Shown here: piece by piece, positions 8,828-16,800 of the stretch | Layout of the letters: the number at the start of each line of letters is the position of its first letter | How positions within the stretch are numbered: the first letter of the stretch is position 1 | Source of the DNA: Bin87 sp965204685 | Lineage (GTDB): Bacteria; Chloroflexota; Dehalococcoidia; Lucifugimonadales; UBA3495 | Direction of reading: 5' to 3' | Length of the DNA: 64,000 nucleotides | NCBI GenBank assembly: GCA_965204685.1 | Contig: OZ242004.1 | Location: 4,030,001-4,094,000 of the forward strand | Program-made: the position numbers and the translations under genes | The notes under the pieces: generated by a model | Seen by the model: the letters and a program-made list of their open reading frames with translations, nothing else | Database searches by the model: none | What the model was told of the DNA's origin: nothing

Positions 8828-8857
8828 TTTACATCCGTTCCGGGCTTATGGTACGAT
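8828..8857 (+). promoter_or_regulatory. Candidate promoter of tRNA-Gly
   Basis: TTTACA (8828-8833) and TACGAT (8852-8857) with an 18-base spacer, 22 bases before the tRNA 5' end. Reasonable sigma-70-like match, unproven. Confidence 0.4.
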
Positions 8858-8879
8858 CACAGTAGGCAGTATACGCCCG

Positions 8880-8954
8880 GCGGAAGTGGCTCAGTGGTAG
8901 AGCGTCTCCTTGCCAAGGAGAAGGTCGCGGGTTCGAATCCCGTCTTCCGCTCCA
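8880..8954 (+). tRNA. tRNA-Gly (anticodon GCC), CCA encoded
   Basis: Full cloverleaf: acceptor GCGGAAG (8880-8886) pairs with CTTCCGC (8944-8950); D arm GCTCAGTGGTAGAGC; anticodon stem TCTCC/GGAGA with loop TTGCCAA, giving anticodon GCC; T arm with loop TTCGAAT. Discriminator T at 8951, then CCA at 8952-8954. Not interrupted and followed by its own terminator. Confidence 0.97.
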
Positions 8955-8973
8955 TTTTTGGTATTTCCTACTA

Positions 8974-9009
8974 AGATACGGCCCTGATCGGGGCCGTATC
9001 TGCTTTTTT
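8974..9009 (+). terminator. Rho-independent terminator after tRNA-Gly
   Basis: Eleven-base stem AGATACGGCCC (8974-8984) with GGGCCGTATCT (8991-9001), six-base loop TGATCG, then GC and six T (9004-9009). Confidence 0.85.
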
Positions 9010-9363
9010 GCCGACCAAATGCCGACCAAATTCACAGGTCCCCACCAGATCTGACGGTATGCGACAAGATTCAATGACTTCCGGGAATGTAACTTGAAGC
9101 GCAGGCCACACAACGAGCGGATCGTTGACCCATCGCCCATTTCGCCATCGAGCAGGCTGTCCCACGCGGGACCTCAGCGACACAAGGGTATTCGCTATCG
9201 GCCGTCACGAAACGAAAACAATGTGAACGCCTCGGCACCCGACGACATTAGCCCGGGCGGTGGCAGTGGCGAGGTGGCGGTCGGGGAGGTTAATTCGGTT
9301 GTCTTCATCGCACTTGATCCCAGCAAAAGCATCCGCCCCCATCGGACGGCTCAAACTGTTGAC
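9010..9363. other. Gene-free interval between terminator and IS630 copy 2
   Basis: Starts with a short direct repeat, GCCGACCAAAT twice in a row, just after the terminator. Short open frames here lack ribosome sites and recognisable domains. No attachment site or integrase is paired with the tRNA in this window, so I claim no element boundary. Confidence 0.5.
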
Positions 9364-10513
9364 TAAACTGAAGCCAAGGTGAAATCTACATTTGCTTGGC
9401 CGGAAACATTGGCACGGGATCGGCCGGTCAGTTCTGCGGCGCGAGCCTGAAGGATGGTGCGACATCGTCGCTTGACTTCTTGCCGGCGGTGGTCCAGATG
9501 GGTGAAAAAGTCGCCGACCCTTTCTCGTACTGCGGCACGGGTTCCCAGGCATAGGTTGGCGGTTGCCTCCTGACACACCCAGCCCCAGATAGCTTCGTCA
9601 GCGTTGAAATCCGGACTGTAACTGGGCAAGTTGACCAGGCGCAGGTTCAAGGCGGGCGTGGTCAGATAAGTGCGTAGCGCATCGCCCCGATGAGCTGGCG
9701 AGTTGTCCCAGATCATGGTCAGCGGTTCGGGGTGTCGCATCCGCAGTTGCCGCAGGAAGGCGGTTGAGGTCTCGGAGTTGCTGTTGCCTTCCAGTTCCAT
9801 CACCTCCACCTCTCCGGTTTCCAGGCACACCGCCGAGTAGTAGCTGACCTTCTCCCCACGGCGCGGGCTGGTGGAGCCCACCAAAGCTGGCTCCCCTTTC
9901 AAAACCCACTTGCCCCGCAGGTCAGCGTCCGCCTGAAAGTGCGCCTCGTCAGCGAAGAATATCTTGGCCCCACTGCGCCGGGCCGCTGCCGTCAAAGCCA
10001 CATACTCAGCCACAAAGGCTTCCCGCCGGGCTGGGTCTGCCTTGACCAACCGCTTCTTGGGTCGCTTCAGTACAAACCCCAGCCGGTGCAAGTAGTTCAG
10101 ACAACTACTCCGGCTCAGCGCGAGACCGAAGCGGTCCTCCACAAACCGGCGCACCGCCCTCCAGTTCCAGTTGGATAGCTCGATGCCCGCCTGGCTGGGC
10201 GCTTCCTGCACCGCCGTCTTCAACTCGGCCTGCTGCTCCCCGGTCAGCGCGGGGGGGAACCTCCCGACTGCTCAAATGACAGCGCTTTGGGACCACCCTC
10301 CGCAAACATCGCGGCCCATTGGCCTATGGTGTGGGCATCCCGATCCAACGCCCGACCTACCGCCGCCGTCCAACCCTGGACCAGCAGCCACACCGCGTGC
10401 CACCTCTCCCGCTCTCGTGGCGTCGGCGCCCGATACATCCGTCGCCGCACCTCAGCCTCATCCATTTGCCACCGCTCCAGTAGTGGCCCCATCTCCGTCG
10501 TGCCCAACTGCAC
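9363..10513 (-). CDS. IS630 transposase, split in two frames (copy 2)
   Basis: The upstream frame (10244-10513, 89 aa, MQLGTTEMGPLLERWQMDEA...) holds the helix-turn-helix half and ends in TGA just past a run of seven C on the coding strand (10251-10257). The downstream frame (to 9363) holds the DDE half: FFADEAHF, IWDNSPAHRG, NADEAIW. A -1 shift at TCC CCC CCG, or one extra C in the transcript, would join them. Closely similar in protein to copy 1, which has six C at the same place. No ATG or GTG lies near the beginning of the second frame, so fusion is more likely than separate translation. Confidence 0.8.
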
Positions 10514-10599
10514 CCCCCACTCCGATTAGCTCGCCGAACAACTCATCCACCACCAATTCTACCCAACGCCAATGCGGGTTTCACCGTGGCTTCGGTTTA
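9364..10599 (-). mobile_element. IS630-family insertion sequence, copy 2
   Basis: Same ends as copy 1: left TAAACTGAAGCCAAGGTGAAA and right, read inward, TAAACCGAAGCCACGGTGAAA, with TA at both tips (9364-9365, 10598-10599). 1236 bp. Orientation is the same as copy 1, so the two bracket 3.2-9.36 kb as direct repeats. Confidence 0.88.
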
Positions 10600-10623
10600 A
10601 CTATGATGGACCGGGAGGCCGTC

Positions 10624-11028
10624 ATGGTGATTGATCGAGAACGTAGGTACCGGGAGATGGCGATGCGGGGCAAGTACCGGCAGCTGTACTCGCACCTCTG
10701 CGGTCTGCGCTCCCAGGAGTGGCAGGCCTCCTTCACCGAGGTGGAGACGGTCCTGGGCTTCCGGCTCCCCCCGGCGGCCCGAATGCACCGGCCCTGGTGG
10801 GCCAACCAGCGCCCCGGGAACGGGCACAGCCACGCCCTGGCCTGGACCACGGCCGGCTGGGAGACCGCCCAGGTCAACATGGAGGCCGAGACGCTGCTGT
10901 TCCGGCGCAGGGCATCCATCCCCGAGCGCAGGGTCACCCTCGACGAGTTCTGGCCCGTCCACTCCGCCGGGGCATGGCCGGCGGATCTGAGTCTCCGCCG
11001 GGAGGACATCTACGAGGACCGGGTTTAG
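10624..11028 (+). CDS. DUF7662-like protein upstream of a PIN toxin
   Basis: 134 residues from the ATG at 10624, chosen because GGGAGG lies 6 bases upstream. Features of the DUF7662 family are visible: GKYRQLYSHLCGL at the start, SFTEVETVLGFRLPPAARMHRPWWAN in the middle and HALAWTTAGWETAQVNMEAETLLFRR towards the end. The function of this family is not known. It begins only 25 bp after the right end of IS630 copy 2, so its original promoter may have been replaced. The PIN gene starts 9 bp after its stop, suggesting co-expression and possibly an antitoxin role; this is inference from position only. Confidence 0.65.
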   Translation: MVIDRERRYREMAMRGKYRQLYSHLCGLRSQEWQASFTEVETVLGFRLPPAARMHRPWWANQRPGNGHSHALAWTTAGWETAQVNMEAETLLFRRRASIPERRVTLDEFWPVHSAGAWPADLSLRREDIYEDRV

Positions 11029-11036
11029 GCCTACGG

Positions 11037-11459
11037 GTGTTCGTCGACACCAACATCCTGGTCAACGCCCGCATCCGCGAGGCGCCCTATCATGAACCCG
11101 CCAGAGACAGCCTGGAACGCGCCCTTCGGGGTCCCGAGCCGCTGCGCATCAGCCGCCAGATCATGCGCGAGTACCTGGCGGTGGTCACCCGTCCCCAGGC
11201 CTGGCCGGTGCCCATCACCCGCGGTGAAGCCCTCGAAGACGTCCGCCGCCTGGACCAGGCTTTCGAGGTGCTTGAGGATGGCGCGCGGGTGACCGAGACG
11301 CTGGTGTCTTTGTGCCGGGATGTGGCCGTGGGAGGCAGGCAGATTCATGACGCCAACATCGTGGCCACCATGCTGGCCCACGGCGAGCGCCGGCTGCTCA
11401 CGTTCAATGCCGGGGATTTCCGGCGCTACAGCGACCGCATTGAGCTGGCGGCCGTATGA
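11037..11459 (+). CDS. PIN-domain ribonuclease, VapC-like toxin
   Basis: 140 residues from GTG at 11037. Four acidic residues of the PIN fold are visible in their usual places: VDTNILVN near the N-terminus, IMREYLAVV, GRQIHDANIVATML and LLTFNAGDFRRY. VapC-type enzymes are Mg-dependent ribonucleases that cut tRNA or rRNA. The usual AbrB or ribbon-helix-helix antitoxin is missing; the partner here is a DUF7662-like protein. No ribosome site precedes the GTG; translation may be coupled to the upstream stop 9 bp away. Confidence 0.8.
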   Translation: MFVDTNILVNARIREAPYHEPARDSLERALRGPEPLRISRQIMREYLAVVTRPQAWPVPITRGEALEDVRRLDQAFEVLEDGARVTETLVSLCRDVAVGGRQIHDANIVATMLAHGERRLLTFNAGDFRRYSDRIELAAV

Positions 11460-11777
11460 GGCTCTGTGCCCTCCGTTGAGTGTGGGCACCGCCTCAAAAT
11501 CTGGCTCCCGGGAACCCGCGGGGAATGACAGTCAGACCCACCGGGTTCCAGCCATCGCCATCATAATGCCGGACGTCGCGCGGTCCCGGCGTTGAAAATC
11601 AGGGATCCAGAGGTCGAACCACGGAGGCTGGTGCTCTCAGGTGATCCTGCGCCCCAAGTACGCGGTCGCCGGGATAAAGTCCGCTGTGGTGGGTTACTGT
11701 AGCGTCAGCACACTGCGACCCACCGGTGCGGCAGGGGCAGGCAGTTCAAAAACCGATACCAAGGAGATCACGTAGCC
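11460..11777. other. Gene-free interval upstream of the HEPN-like gene
   Basis: No supported coding frame, RNA or repeat. The last bases contain the AAGGAG ribosome site (11760-11765) for the gene at 11778. Confidence 0.4.
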
Positions 11778-12284
11778 ATGAAATGGCAAAACATCATCAA
11801 GCTGGCGCGGGAGATGGCCGCAACTGAACCGTCCGACTGTCTCCACCAAGCCAGGGTTCGTATGGCCGTCGCCAACGTCTACTACGCCATGTACCACGCC
11901 CTGGCCCGCAGCAACGCGGACCTGCTCATAGGTCCGTCAGAAACGGAGGGCAACGCGCGGGAGTGGAGCCGGGTCTACACAGCCCTGGGCGGCGACTCCG
12001 CATTCGAGCTGATGCAGGCTGACTTCTCCCGTCAGCCCGAGGCGATCAGGCGTTTCGCCGACGTCTTTCTCGCCGTCCATCACCAGCGGCTGCTGGCTGA
12101 GGAGGATCCGGAAACCACGTTCACGGCTGATCAGGCCCGGGACTGCATTGACCGAGCGGAGGCGGTCATATCCGATTTCCTGTCCGCCCAGCCCGAACAG
12201 CGCCGGGCATTCGCCGTCCAGCTGCTGCTGAACAGACCCGCAGGAGGAACGGCCGGTACCGGCGAGGCTGCGGTCAGGCCGTGA
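11778..12284 (+). CDS. HEPN-like all-alpha protein
   Basis: 168 residues with the HEPN signature helix RVRMAVANVYYAMYHALARS at about 26-45, and later VFLAVHHQRLLAEEDP and DQARDCIDRAEAVISDFL helices. HEPN proteins are often ribonuclease toxins or partners of nucleotidyltransferases. The R-x4-6-H catalytic motif is not evident in the signature helix, so this member may be non-catalytic. ATG at 11778 is preceded by AAGGAGATCACGTAGCC. Its 3' end overlaps the 3' end of the convergent helicase gene by 11 bases. Confidence 0.65.
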   Translation: MKWQNIIKLAREMAATEPSDCLHQARVRMAVANVYYAMYHALARSNADLLIGPSETEGNAREWSRVYTALGGDSAFELMQADFSRQPEAIRRFADVFLAVHHQRLLAEEDPETTFTADQARDCIDRAEAVISDFLSAQPEQRRAFAVQLLLNRPAGGTAGTGEAAVRP

Positions 12285-14931
12285 GGTCCATGGCCTCCCA
12301 TCCGTCGTCATGGTAACGCCAGGCGTGGCGCGGTCCCTGGCCCAGGATGAGCACGTCACTATCACAGCCGGCGTTCAGCACCCGCTGGGCCACGTCCATG
12401 GGGAACTCCGCCACCGGCTTGACCTCAGCGTAGACGTGGGCGCCGTCCATGATCAGCCGGAAATCGGGAGTCCAGCCGTCGAACCGCGCCGGCTCGTACT
12501 CCCAGGCGATGCCGCGCCGATCGAAGTACGCCGCCCACCGGGCCTCCAGCTGGCTGCGGAAGGTCGTGCCGCCGTACTCGGTGATCACGGAGGTCTGCTC
12601 GGGGCTCAGCGTGTCGGGAGCCACGGCCGCCGCCCACCGGTGCAGCAAGGCCGCGGTGTCCTCTCGCAGCAGCCGTTCACGCTCCGAGTGCTGTCCGGAC
12701 GAGCGAGCAATCTCCAGGAGCGCCTGAGTGTAGCGGCCCAGATTGTCGGCAACAGCCTTCGACAGTCCCAGTCCACCGCCCACCTTGTCCCAGAGCACGA
12801 TGGCGCGGCGCACCTCGCTGCTGCGGCCGTCCCTCACTACCTGCACGTTCTGGTGCGTGGTGCGGATGTCGGCGGGATGGATCGACTCCCGGCTGCACAT
12901 CACCGTCCGCAGGGCCCGGGCCACGTCCCGCCGGGTGCTCGCGTCGTCGAACCAGTCCTCCCAGATGATGATCAGCGTCGCTGTGGTGCGCAGGTTGGTC
13001 ACCACCTCGGGGATGCCCTCGGCGCCGTAGTGGACGTCCCGCCAGTCAGCGTCGCCGGTTTCGCGCACTGAACAGCCCACGATACGTTCCCAGGCCACCG
13101 CCTGGGCGTGGGTGCAGTACTCCAGGTGTCCCAGCTCGGACATTCGGGGCTGCTGCAGCGTCACCGTGGCGCCGCTCTGGGTGATGGGCCGGGTCTCCCG
13201 GGGCGGCGCGTGCCGGGCCGTGATCACCGTCTCGCCGCCGGTTTCCCGCCACGCCAGGACGGAGTAGCTCTGCTTGGCGTGGAAGTAGGTGGCCAGGGGA
13301 TAGGCATCCCGGGCCGCCTCGCGACGGGTCACCTCGCTGGTGAGGAGTTCTGTGGTCAGGGGTTCGCTATCGCCGCCCGGCATGAGCTGCACGATGCGGG
13401 CGCGGCCGTCGGCGGCGTCCCTGATGTCGTTCCGGTGGGGCTGTTGGGGATCGCCGGTCTGGAACTCCGGCGCGTAGTGGTCGCCCCGGGCGATCTCGCG
13501 CAGGGTCTGGGGCAGCTGCTCCGGCCAGGCGTCCGTGGGCGACGGTATGGCCCGCTCCATGCCGTTCAGGTCGGTCTCCTTGGCCAGGCAGCGGCCGTGG
13601 GTGTTCTTGATGTTGGGATTGGACGGGTAGAGGCGGGCCGGCTCCACCGGTTGCTCCCAGTAGGTCTCCAGGCTGTCCTCGTGGAACTGGAGGGCGTGGC
13701 GCGGCGCTACGATGATGAACCGCCCCGGGCCGGTCCTTCCGACCCGACCTGCCCGCTGCTTGAGTTTGCCCACCGAGTGGGGCAGGCCCAGGTTGAAGCC
13801 CACCTGCAGGTCCGGTATGTCGATGCCCATCTCCATGGCGCTGGTGCTGGCCAGCCCGCGGATATCACCGTCCCGTAGAGCCTCCTCGATGCGCTCCCTA
13901 CGCATCAGGCCCGACCGGTAGGCCATGGCGTCCCGGGACTCCACGATGATGGCGTCCTCGGTGATGCTGCGGGCCGCCTCGATGCCGGCCGCGGCGCGCT
14001 CCGCCAACTGCCGATCATCGATGAAGGCGATGTAGGACCGGTCGGGGTCCTCGCTGATCACCTCCCGAACCGCCATTTGCAGGTCCCGCCAGCCCTCGTC
14101 GTGGGGATCTCGGCCGACCACGTGCTGCACGGTGAGTTCGGCGCGGGGACTGCCGTTGTAGCGGTCATCCACCACCTGGAAGGGCAGGCCGGTGAGGGTT
14201 TCGAGATGCTGCGCCGGGTTGTGGATGGTGGCGCTGGCGGCGATGAGCCGCAGGGGCTCGAACTGGGCCATCAGCTCCCTGCGCTTCTGCTGCAGTCGGT
14301 GCAGGAGATAGAGGCAGTGGGTGCCCAGGGCGCCGTCGTAGGTGTGGGCCTCGTCCAGGATGAGGAACGCTAGGTTGGAGAGGAACCGGCGCACGTTGTA
14401 CTGGGTGTTCTGCACCTCCCGGAGGTCGTGGCGCAGCGGTCGCCTGCCGTACAGCGGTTCCGAGTAGGCCATCAGCCACTGCTGGATCACGTCGGGGGTC
14501 ATCAGGGCCAGCCGGGTGCGCTGCAGGATCTCTCTCCGCTCGGTGAGGTCGCGCACGTCGCCGTCGATGCGGTTGATGCTGCCCGGGTCCAGTCCGGCGG
14601 CCTTGGCCATGCTCTGCCACCGGATCACCTGGTCCCGGGCCAACGCCTTGATGGGGTAGATGGCGATGGCCGTGGCGTTGGGGTTGGCGACCAGGTGGTG
14701 CAGGGTGGGCGCCTGGAAGACCAGGGACTTTCCGCTGGCGGTGCCGGTGCTGATCACCAGGTTGTGGCCCTGGCCCAGCAGATCCAACCCCATGGCCTGG
14801 TGCAGGTAAAGTTTGTCGCCGCCCGTTTGTCCCTTCACCGCGGGCCAGACCGGGCTGTCGGTCAGCCAGGCGGGCACATCTCCGTATCTGGCCTCCTGGC
14901 CCGGCATGGTGATCTCGTCGTGGATGTCCAC
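12274..14931 (-). CDS. DEAD/DEAH helicase (YprA/MrfA-like, DUF1998) with C-terminal PD-(D/E)XK domain
   Basis: 885 residues. The helicase motifs run in order: STGTASGKSL (Walker A, about 60-70), FLILDEAHTYDG (about 190), LRLIAASATIHNP, LASTSAMEMGIDIP and KLKQRAGRVGRTGPGR. A DUF1998-like region around VLWDKVGGGLGLSKAV (about 700) places it with YprA/MrfA helicases of DNA repair. The last 100 residues form a separate domain with a nuclease-like pattern: FRSQLEARWAAYF, WTPDFRL and VYAEVKPV, i.e. E...D...ExK. The start is GTG at 14931, six bases past the broken toxin's stop. The fusion suggests a defence or repair helicase-nuclease. Confidence 0.8.
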   Translation of the reverse strand: MDIHDEITMPGQEARYGDVPAWLTDSPVWPAVKGQTGGDKLYLHQAMGLDLLGQGHNLVISTGTASGKSLVFQAPTLHHLVANPNATAIAIYPIKALARDQVIRWQSMAKAAGLDPGSINRIDGDVRDLTERREILQRTRLALMTPDVIQQWLMAYSEPLYGRRPLRHDLREVQNTQYNVRRFLSNLAFLILDEAHTYDGALGTHCLYLLHRLQQKRRELMAQFEPLRLIAASATIHNPAQHLETLTGLPFQVVDDRYNGSPRAELTVQHVVGRDPHDEGWRDLQMAVREVISEDPDRSYIAFIDDRQLAERAAAGIEAARSITEDAIIVESRDAMAYRSGLMRRERIEEALRDGDIRGLASTSAMEMGIDIPDLQVGFNLGLPHSVGKLKQRAGRVGRTGPGRFIIVAPRHALQFHEDSLETYWEQPVEPARLYPSNPNIKNTHGRCLAKETDLNGMERAIPSPTDAWPEQLPQTLREIARGDHYAPEFQTGDPQQPHRNDIRDAADGRARIVQLMPGGDSEPLTTELLTSEVTRREAARDAYPLATYFHAKQSYSVLAWRETGGETVITARHAPPRETRPITQSGATVTLQQPRMSELGHLEYCTHAQAVAWERIVGCSVRETGDADWRDVHYGAEGIPEVVTNLRTTATLIIIWEDWFDDASTRRDVARALRTVMCSRESIHPADIRTTHQNVQVVRDGRSSEVRRAIVLWDKVGGGLGLSKAVADNLGRYTQALLEIARSSGQHSERERLLREDTAALLHRWAAAVAPDTLSPEQTSVITEYGGTTFRSQLEARWAAYFDRRGIAWEYEPARFDGWTPDFRLIMDGAHVYAEVKPVAEFPMDVAQRVLNAGCDSDVLILGQGPRHAWRYHDDGWEAMDLTA

Positions 14932-14937
14932 GTTATG

Positions 14938-15199
14938 CTAACTGCGACGGTACGATTCGCATCGGTGAGCAACCCGAACCACTAAGATGACCAGCTCGTC
15001 ATCCAGCAGTTCGTACAGGATACGGTAATTATCCACCCGCTGGCGGCGCAGTCCCCGCAACCCGCCCTTCAACGCGCTGCCGGCCAGCGGCTGTTCCCCC
15101 CAACGCGTCGATGGCCGCGATGACCCGCTCCCGGGCCTCCCTGGGCAGTTGCGCCAGCTCACGCCTCGCGCTGTTCCTAATCCGGATCGAGTAGCTCAC
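14938..15199 (-). pseudogene. ParE/RelE-type toxin broken by a one-base insertion
   Basis: Reading from GTG at 15199, inside the antitoxin's 3' end, gives a normal ParE N-terminus (SYSIRIRNSARRELAQLP, then AIDALG). The frame is lost at a run of six C on the plus strand (15096-15101); with five the protein continues as GEQPLAGSALKGG through to LVVRVAHRCESYRR. So the toxin is inactivated by one extra base in a homopolymer, while the antitoxin is intact. Phase variation or a sequencing error are the alternatives. Confidence 0.75.
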
Positions 15200-15398
15200 G
15201 CCTGACTTCGTCCCAGTCCAGTACCGGATCGGAGGGGTCCTGCAGCCGTTCCAGGGCCACGGTCAGGTCGTCGAAGTCCTCCAGGTAGCTCTCCAGGGCC
15301 TGCCGGATCACCTCGGCGCGGCTGCGCTTCAGCGTCGCTGCCGCCGCGTCCAGGGCCTCGGCCACTTCATCGGGCACTCGCGCGGTGATCTGTGCCAT
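15177..15398 (-). CDS. Ribbon-helix-helix antitoxin (ParD/CopG-like)
   Basis: 73 residues from ATG at 15398, starting MAQITARVPDEVAEALDAAA, the beta strand and first helix of a ribbon-helix-helix domain, then SRAEVIRQALESYL for the second helix. The acidic C-terminal part (DPSDPVLDWDEVRRELLDPD) is typical of the toxin-binding tail. The toxin reading frame starts inside its last codons, as usual for parDE. GAGG lies about 11 bases before the start. The MITE sits 93 bp upstream. Confidence 0.8.
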   Translation of the reverse strand: MAQITARVPDEVAEALDAAAATLKRSRAEVIRQALESYLEDFDDLTVALERLQDPSDPVLDWDEVRRELLDPD

Positions 15399-15490
15399 TG
15401 CTGGAAACCTCAGGAGTGGGTGTGATTGCCGTTGATGCCGTTGACATCGTTTGAAATCACGATAGTCGGAATCGAGGGCGTCGTCAACGC

Positions 15491-15630
15491 TAGTGTGGTG
15501 TATTCGTAGTTCGCCGGATATGAAATTCCAACCTCCACCTTTGCTGCGCGCGACATCGAGTAGAAAGCTATTTTCCAATCCGCTCGGAGAGCCTCAAAGT
15601 AACCCGGCGAACTACGAATACAGGACACTA
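15491..15630. mobile_element. 140-bp MITE with 26-28 bp terminal inverted repeats
   Basis: The left end CTAGTGTGGTGTATTCGTAG (15490 on, continuing TTCGCCGG) matches the reverse complement of the right end (15604-15631) over 28 bases with two mismatches. TA sits at each tip, consistent with a Tc1/mariner (IS630-like) target duplication. The inside has no coding frame. The repeats differ from the IS630 copies in this window, so its helper transposase is elsewhere. Confidence 0.75.
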
Positions 15631-15632
15631 GG

Positions 15633-15944
15633 TCACACTCCGTACGCCTCATTGATGCGATCGCAGCACGTCGGCCCGCAGGCCTTCAGGTCACCGGCGC
15701 GGGTGTCGAAGGCGCATCCGGCCGGTATTCGTTCACCGCACCAGGCGCAGATCCGCCGGAGCAGGGCGGCGCGCAACTCCTCCGGGAACGACGCCGGATC
15801 CAGCGCCGGCCGGTGATTGCGGCAGTACCAGTCTGCCAGGTCGTCGGCGATGGCCGGTAGTGTCTGCTCCAGTATTTCCAGCGTGAGACCATCCCGCCAC
15901 TGGGCGAAGCGGCGCATCCGGTCATCGGTCATCGTGTTCTCCAT
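15633..15944 (-). CDS. Small Cys-rich protein, possible zinc ribbon
   Basis: 103 residues (or 99 from the ATG at 15932). After a helical N-terminal half (EILEQTLPAIADDLADWYC) comes a cluster that could bind zinc: ICAWCGERIPAGC followed by KACGPTCCDRINEAYG. Family not recognised. It ends 2 bp before the MITE, so the MITE sits directly between this gene and the downstream antitoxin. A short similar stretch (RRICA) occurs near 16670, possibly chance. Confidence 0.5.
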   Translation of the reverse strand: MENTMTDDRMRRFAQWRDGLTLEILEQTLPAIADDLADWYCRNHRPALDPASFPEELRAALLRRICAWCGERIPAGCAFDTRAGDLKACGPTCCDRINEAYGV

Positions 15945-16225
15945 CCTCCGGCCATGGCCCTGGTGTTCCGGAAGTCCTGGCAGTCAACATCGAGGACTTC
16001 GGACCGGGCATCCCATTCTACCGCGTGAGCTTTACCGGTCCGTTGGCGCGTCGGGCCGGGTTGGGCGCGAAGCGCGTCCGGATCCGGACGCAGGTGAACC
16101 GGTTGTGATCGGTCGCGACATGCCGGATTGCGCAGCCTCCACCGGTGGCCATGGTTGACCGGAGTTCGCGCCGGATTTATTCTCTGCCGGCGCCACTTCC
16201 AACATTGCATAACGGCGACGAAAGC

Positions 16226-16564
16226 ATGGCCATCGAAACCAGCTGGGATAACAGGGTCCTCATCGTCCGGACCGGGGAGCGGCTGGACGGCGTCAATGCC
16301 CAGGCATTCATCGACCGTATGGGCAGCGCCGCCGGGGGCGCGGCGCAGGGCGTGGTCATAGACATGGAGCGACTGGTCCACATCAGCCACGCTGGCCTGC
16401 GGGTGGTCCTGCAGGTGGTGCGCTGCATGGAGCGGGAAGACGCTCGGCTGGCGCTCTGCGCCCTTTCGCCCGATGCGATGGGCGCATTCCATGCCAGCGG
16501 CCTGGCTGATCTGGTCGACATCTACTCCTCGCGTACGGAAGCCATCGCGGCCGTCGGGGGGTGA
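16226..16564 (+). CDS. STAS-domain protein, anti-sigma factor antagonist-like
   Basis: 112 residues from ATG at 16226. The STAS fold is clear: LIVRTGERLDGVNAQAFIDR, GVVIDMERLVHISHAGLRVV, then REDARLALCALSPDAMGAF and ASGLADLVDIYSSRTEA. In SpoIIAA-type antagonists the Ser of the D-S-S-G or S-S-A-G motif is phosphorylated by an anti-sigma kinase. Here the motif reads ISHAGL, with His (residue 55) at that place, so control by Ser phosphorylation seems lost. No kinase or sigma gene is next to it, so the partner is unknown. Confidence 0.8.
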   Translation: MAIETSWDNRVLIVRTGERLDGVNAQAFIDRMGSAAGGAAQGVVIDMERLVHISHAGLRVVLQVVRCMEREDARLALCALSPDAMGAFHASGLADLVDIYSSRTEAIAAVGG

Positions 16565-16689
16565 GGACGGTCAATCAGGACTGTCGCTCACGTTCGCCGT
16601 CCCGCCGCCGGAGGGACCCACGGCCGCCGGCGTGAGTCGGCCGGGACGGACCAGTTCGCCGCGCCGGGCGCAGATCCGCCGGAGCGGCG

Positions 16690-16800
16690 CGTCCGCCTCC
16701 GCGAAAAATCGGCAGACGATGGCCCCACCCGGATGGGTCAGTTCCGCTTTGCTGCTTTGGAGCATTTCAAAGTTGCCGGTGACAGGGAGCGCGACGCTCC
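16690..16800 (-). repeat. Relic of an IS21-type element end
   Basis: Read on the minus strand, this starts TGTCACCGGCAACTTTGAAA and runs on to an ACTGACCCATCC box and CTGCCGATTTTTCGCGGAGG. It aligns with the left end of the intact IS21 element at 27565 on (TGTCACCGCCGATATTAAAA, then TTGACCCACCC, then CCGCCGACACACTGCGGAGG). Only the end is present. The rest of 16565-17349 has no gene I can support. Confidence 0.5.

Noticed and set aside
8829..9140. Open frame over the tRNA-Gly on the minus strand
   Set aside because: It is the antisense of the tRNA and its terminator, a well-known type of spurious frame.
9100..9160. GTTGACCCATCGCCC resembling IS21 inner repeats
   Set aside because: Only the short box matches; the neighbouring bases do not align with the IS21 ends.
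8974..9364. Island attachment site at tRNA-Gly
   Set aside because: No duplicated tRNA 3' end and no integrase beside it in the window.
10171..10623. Long N-terminal extension of the DUF7662-like gene through the IS630 end
   Set aside because: It reads the transposase region backwards; the ribosome site points to the ATG at 10624.
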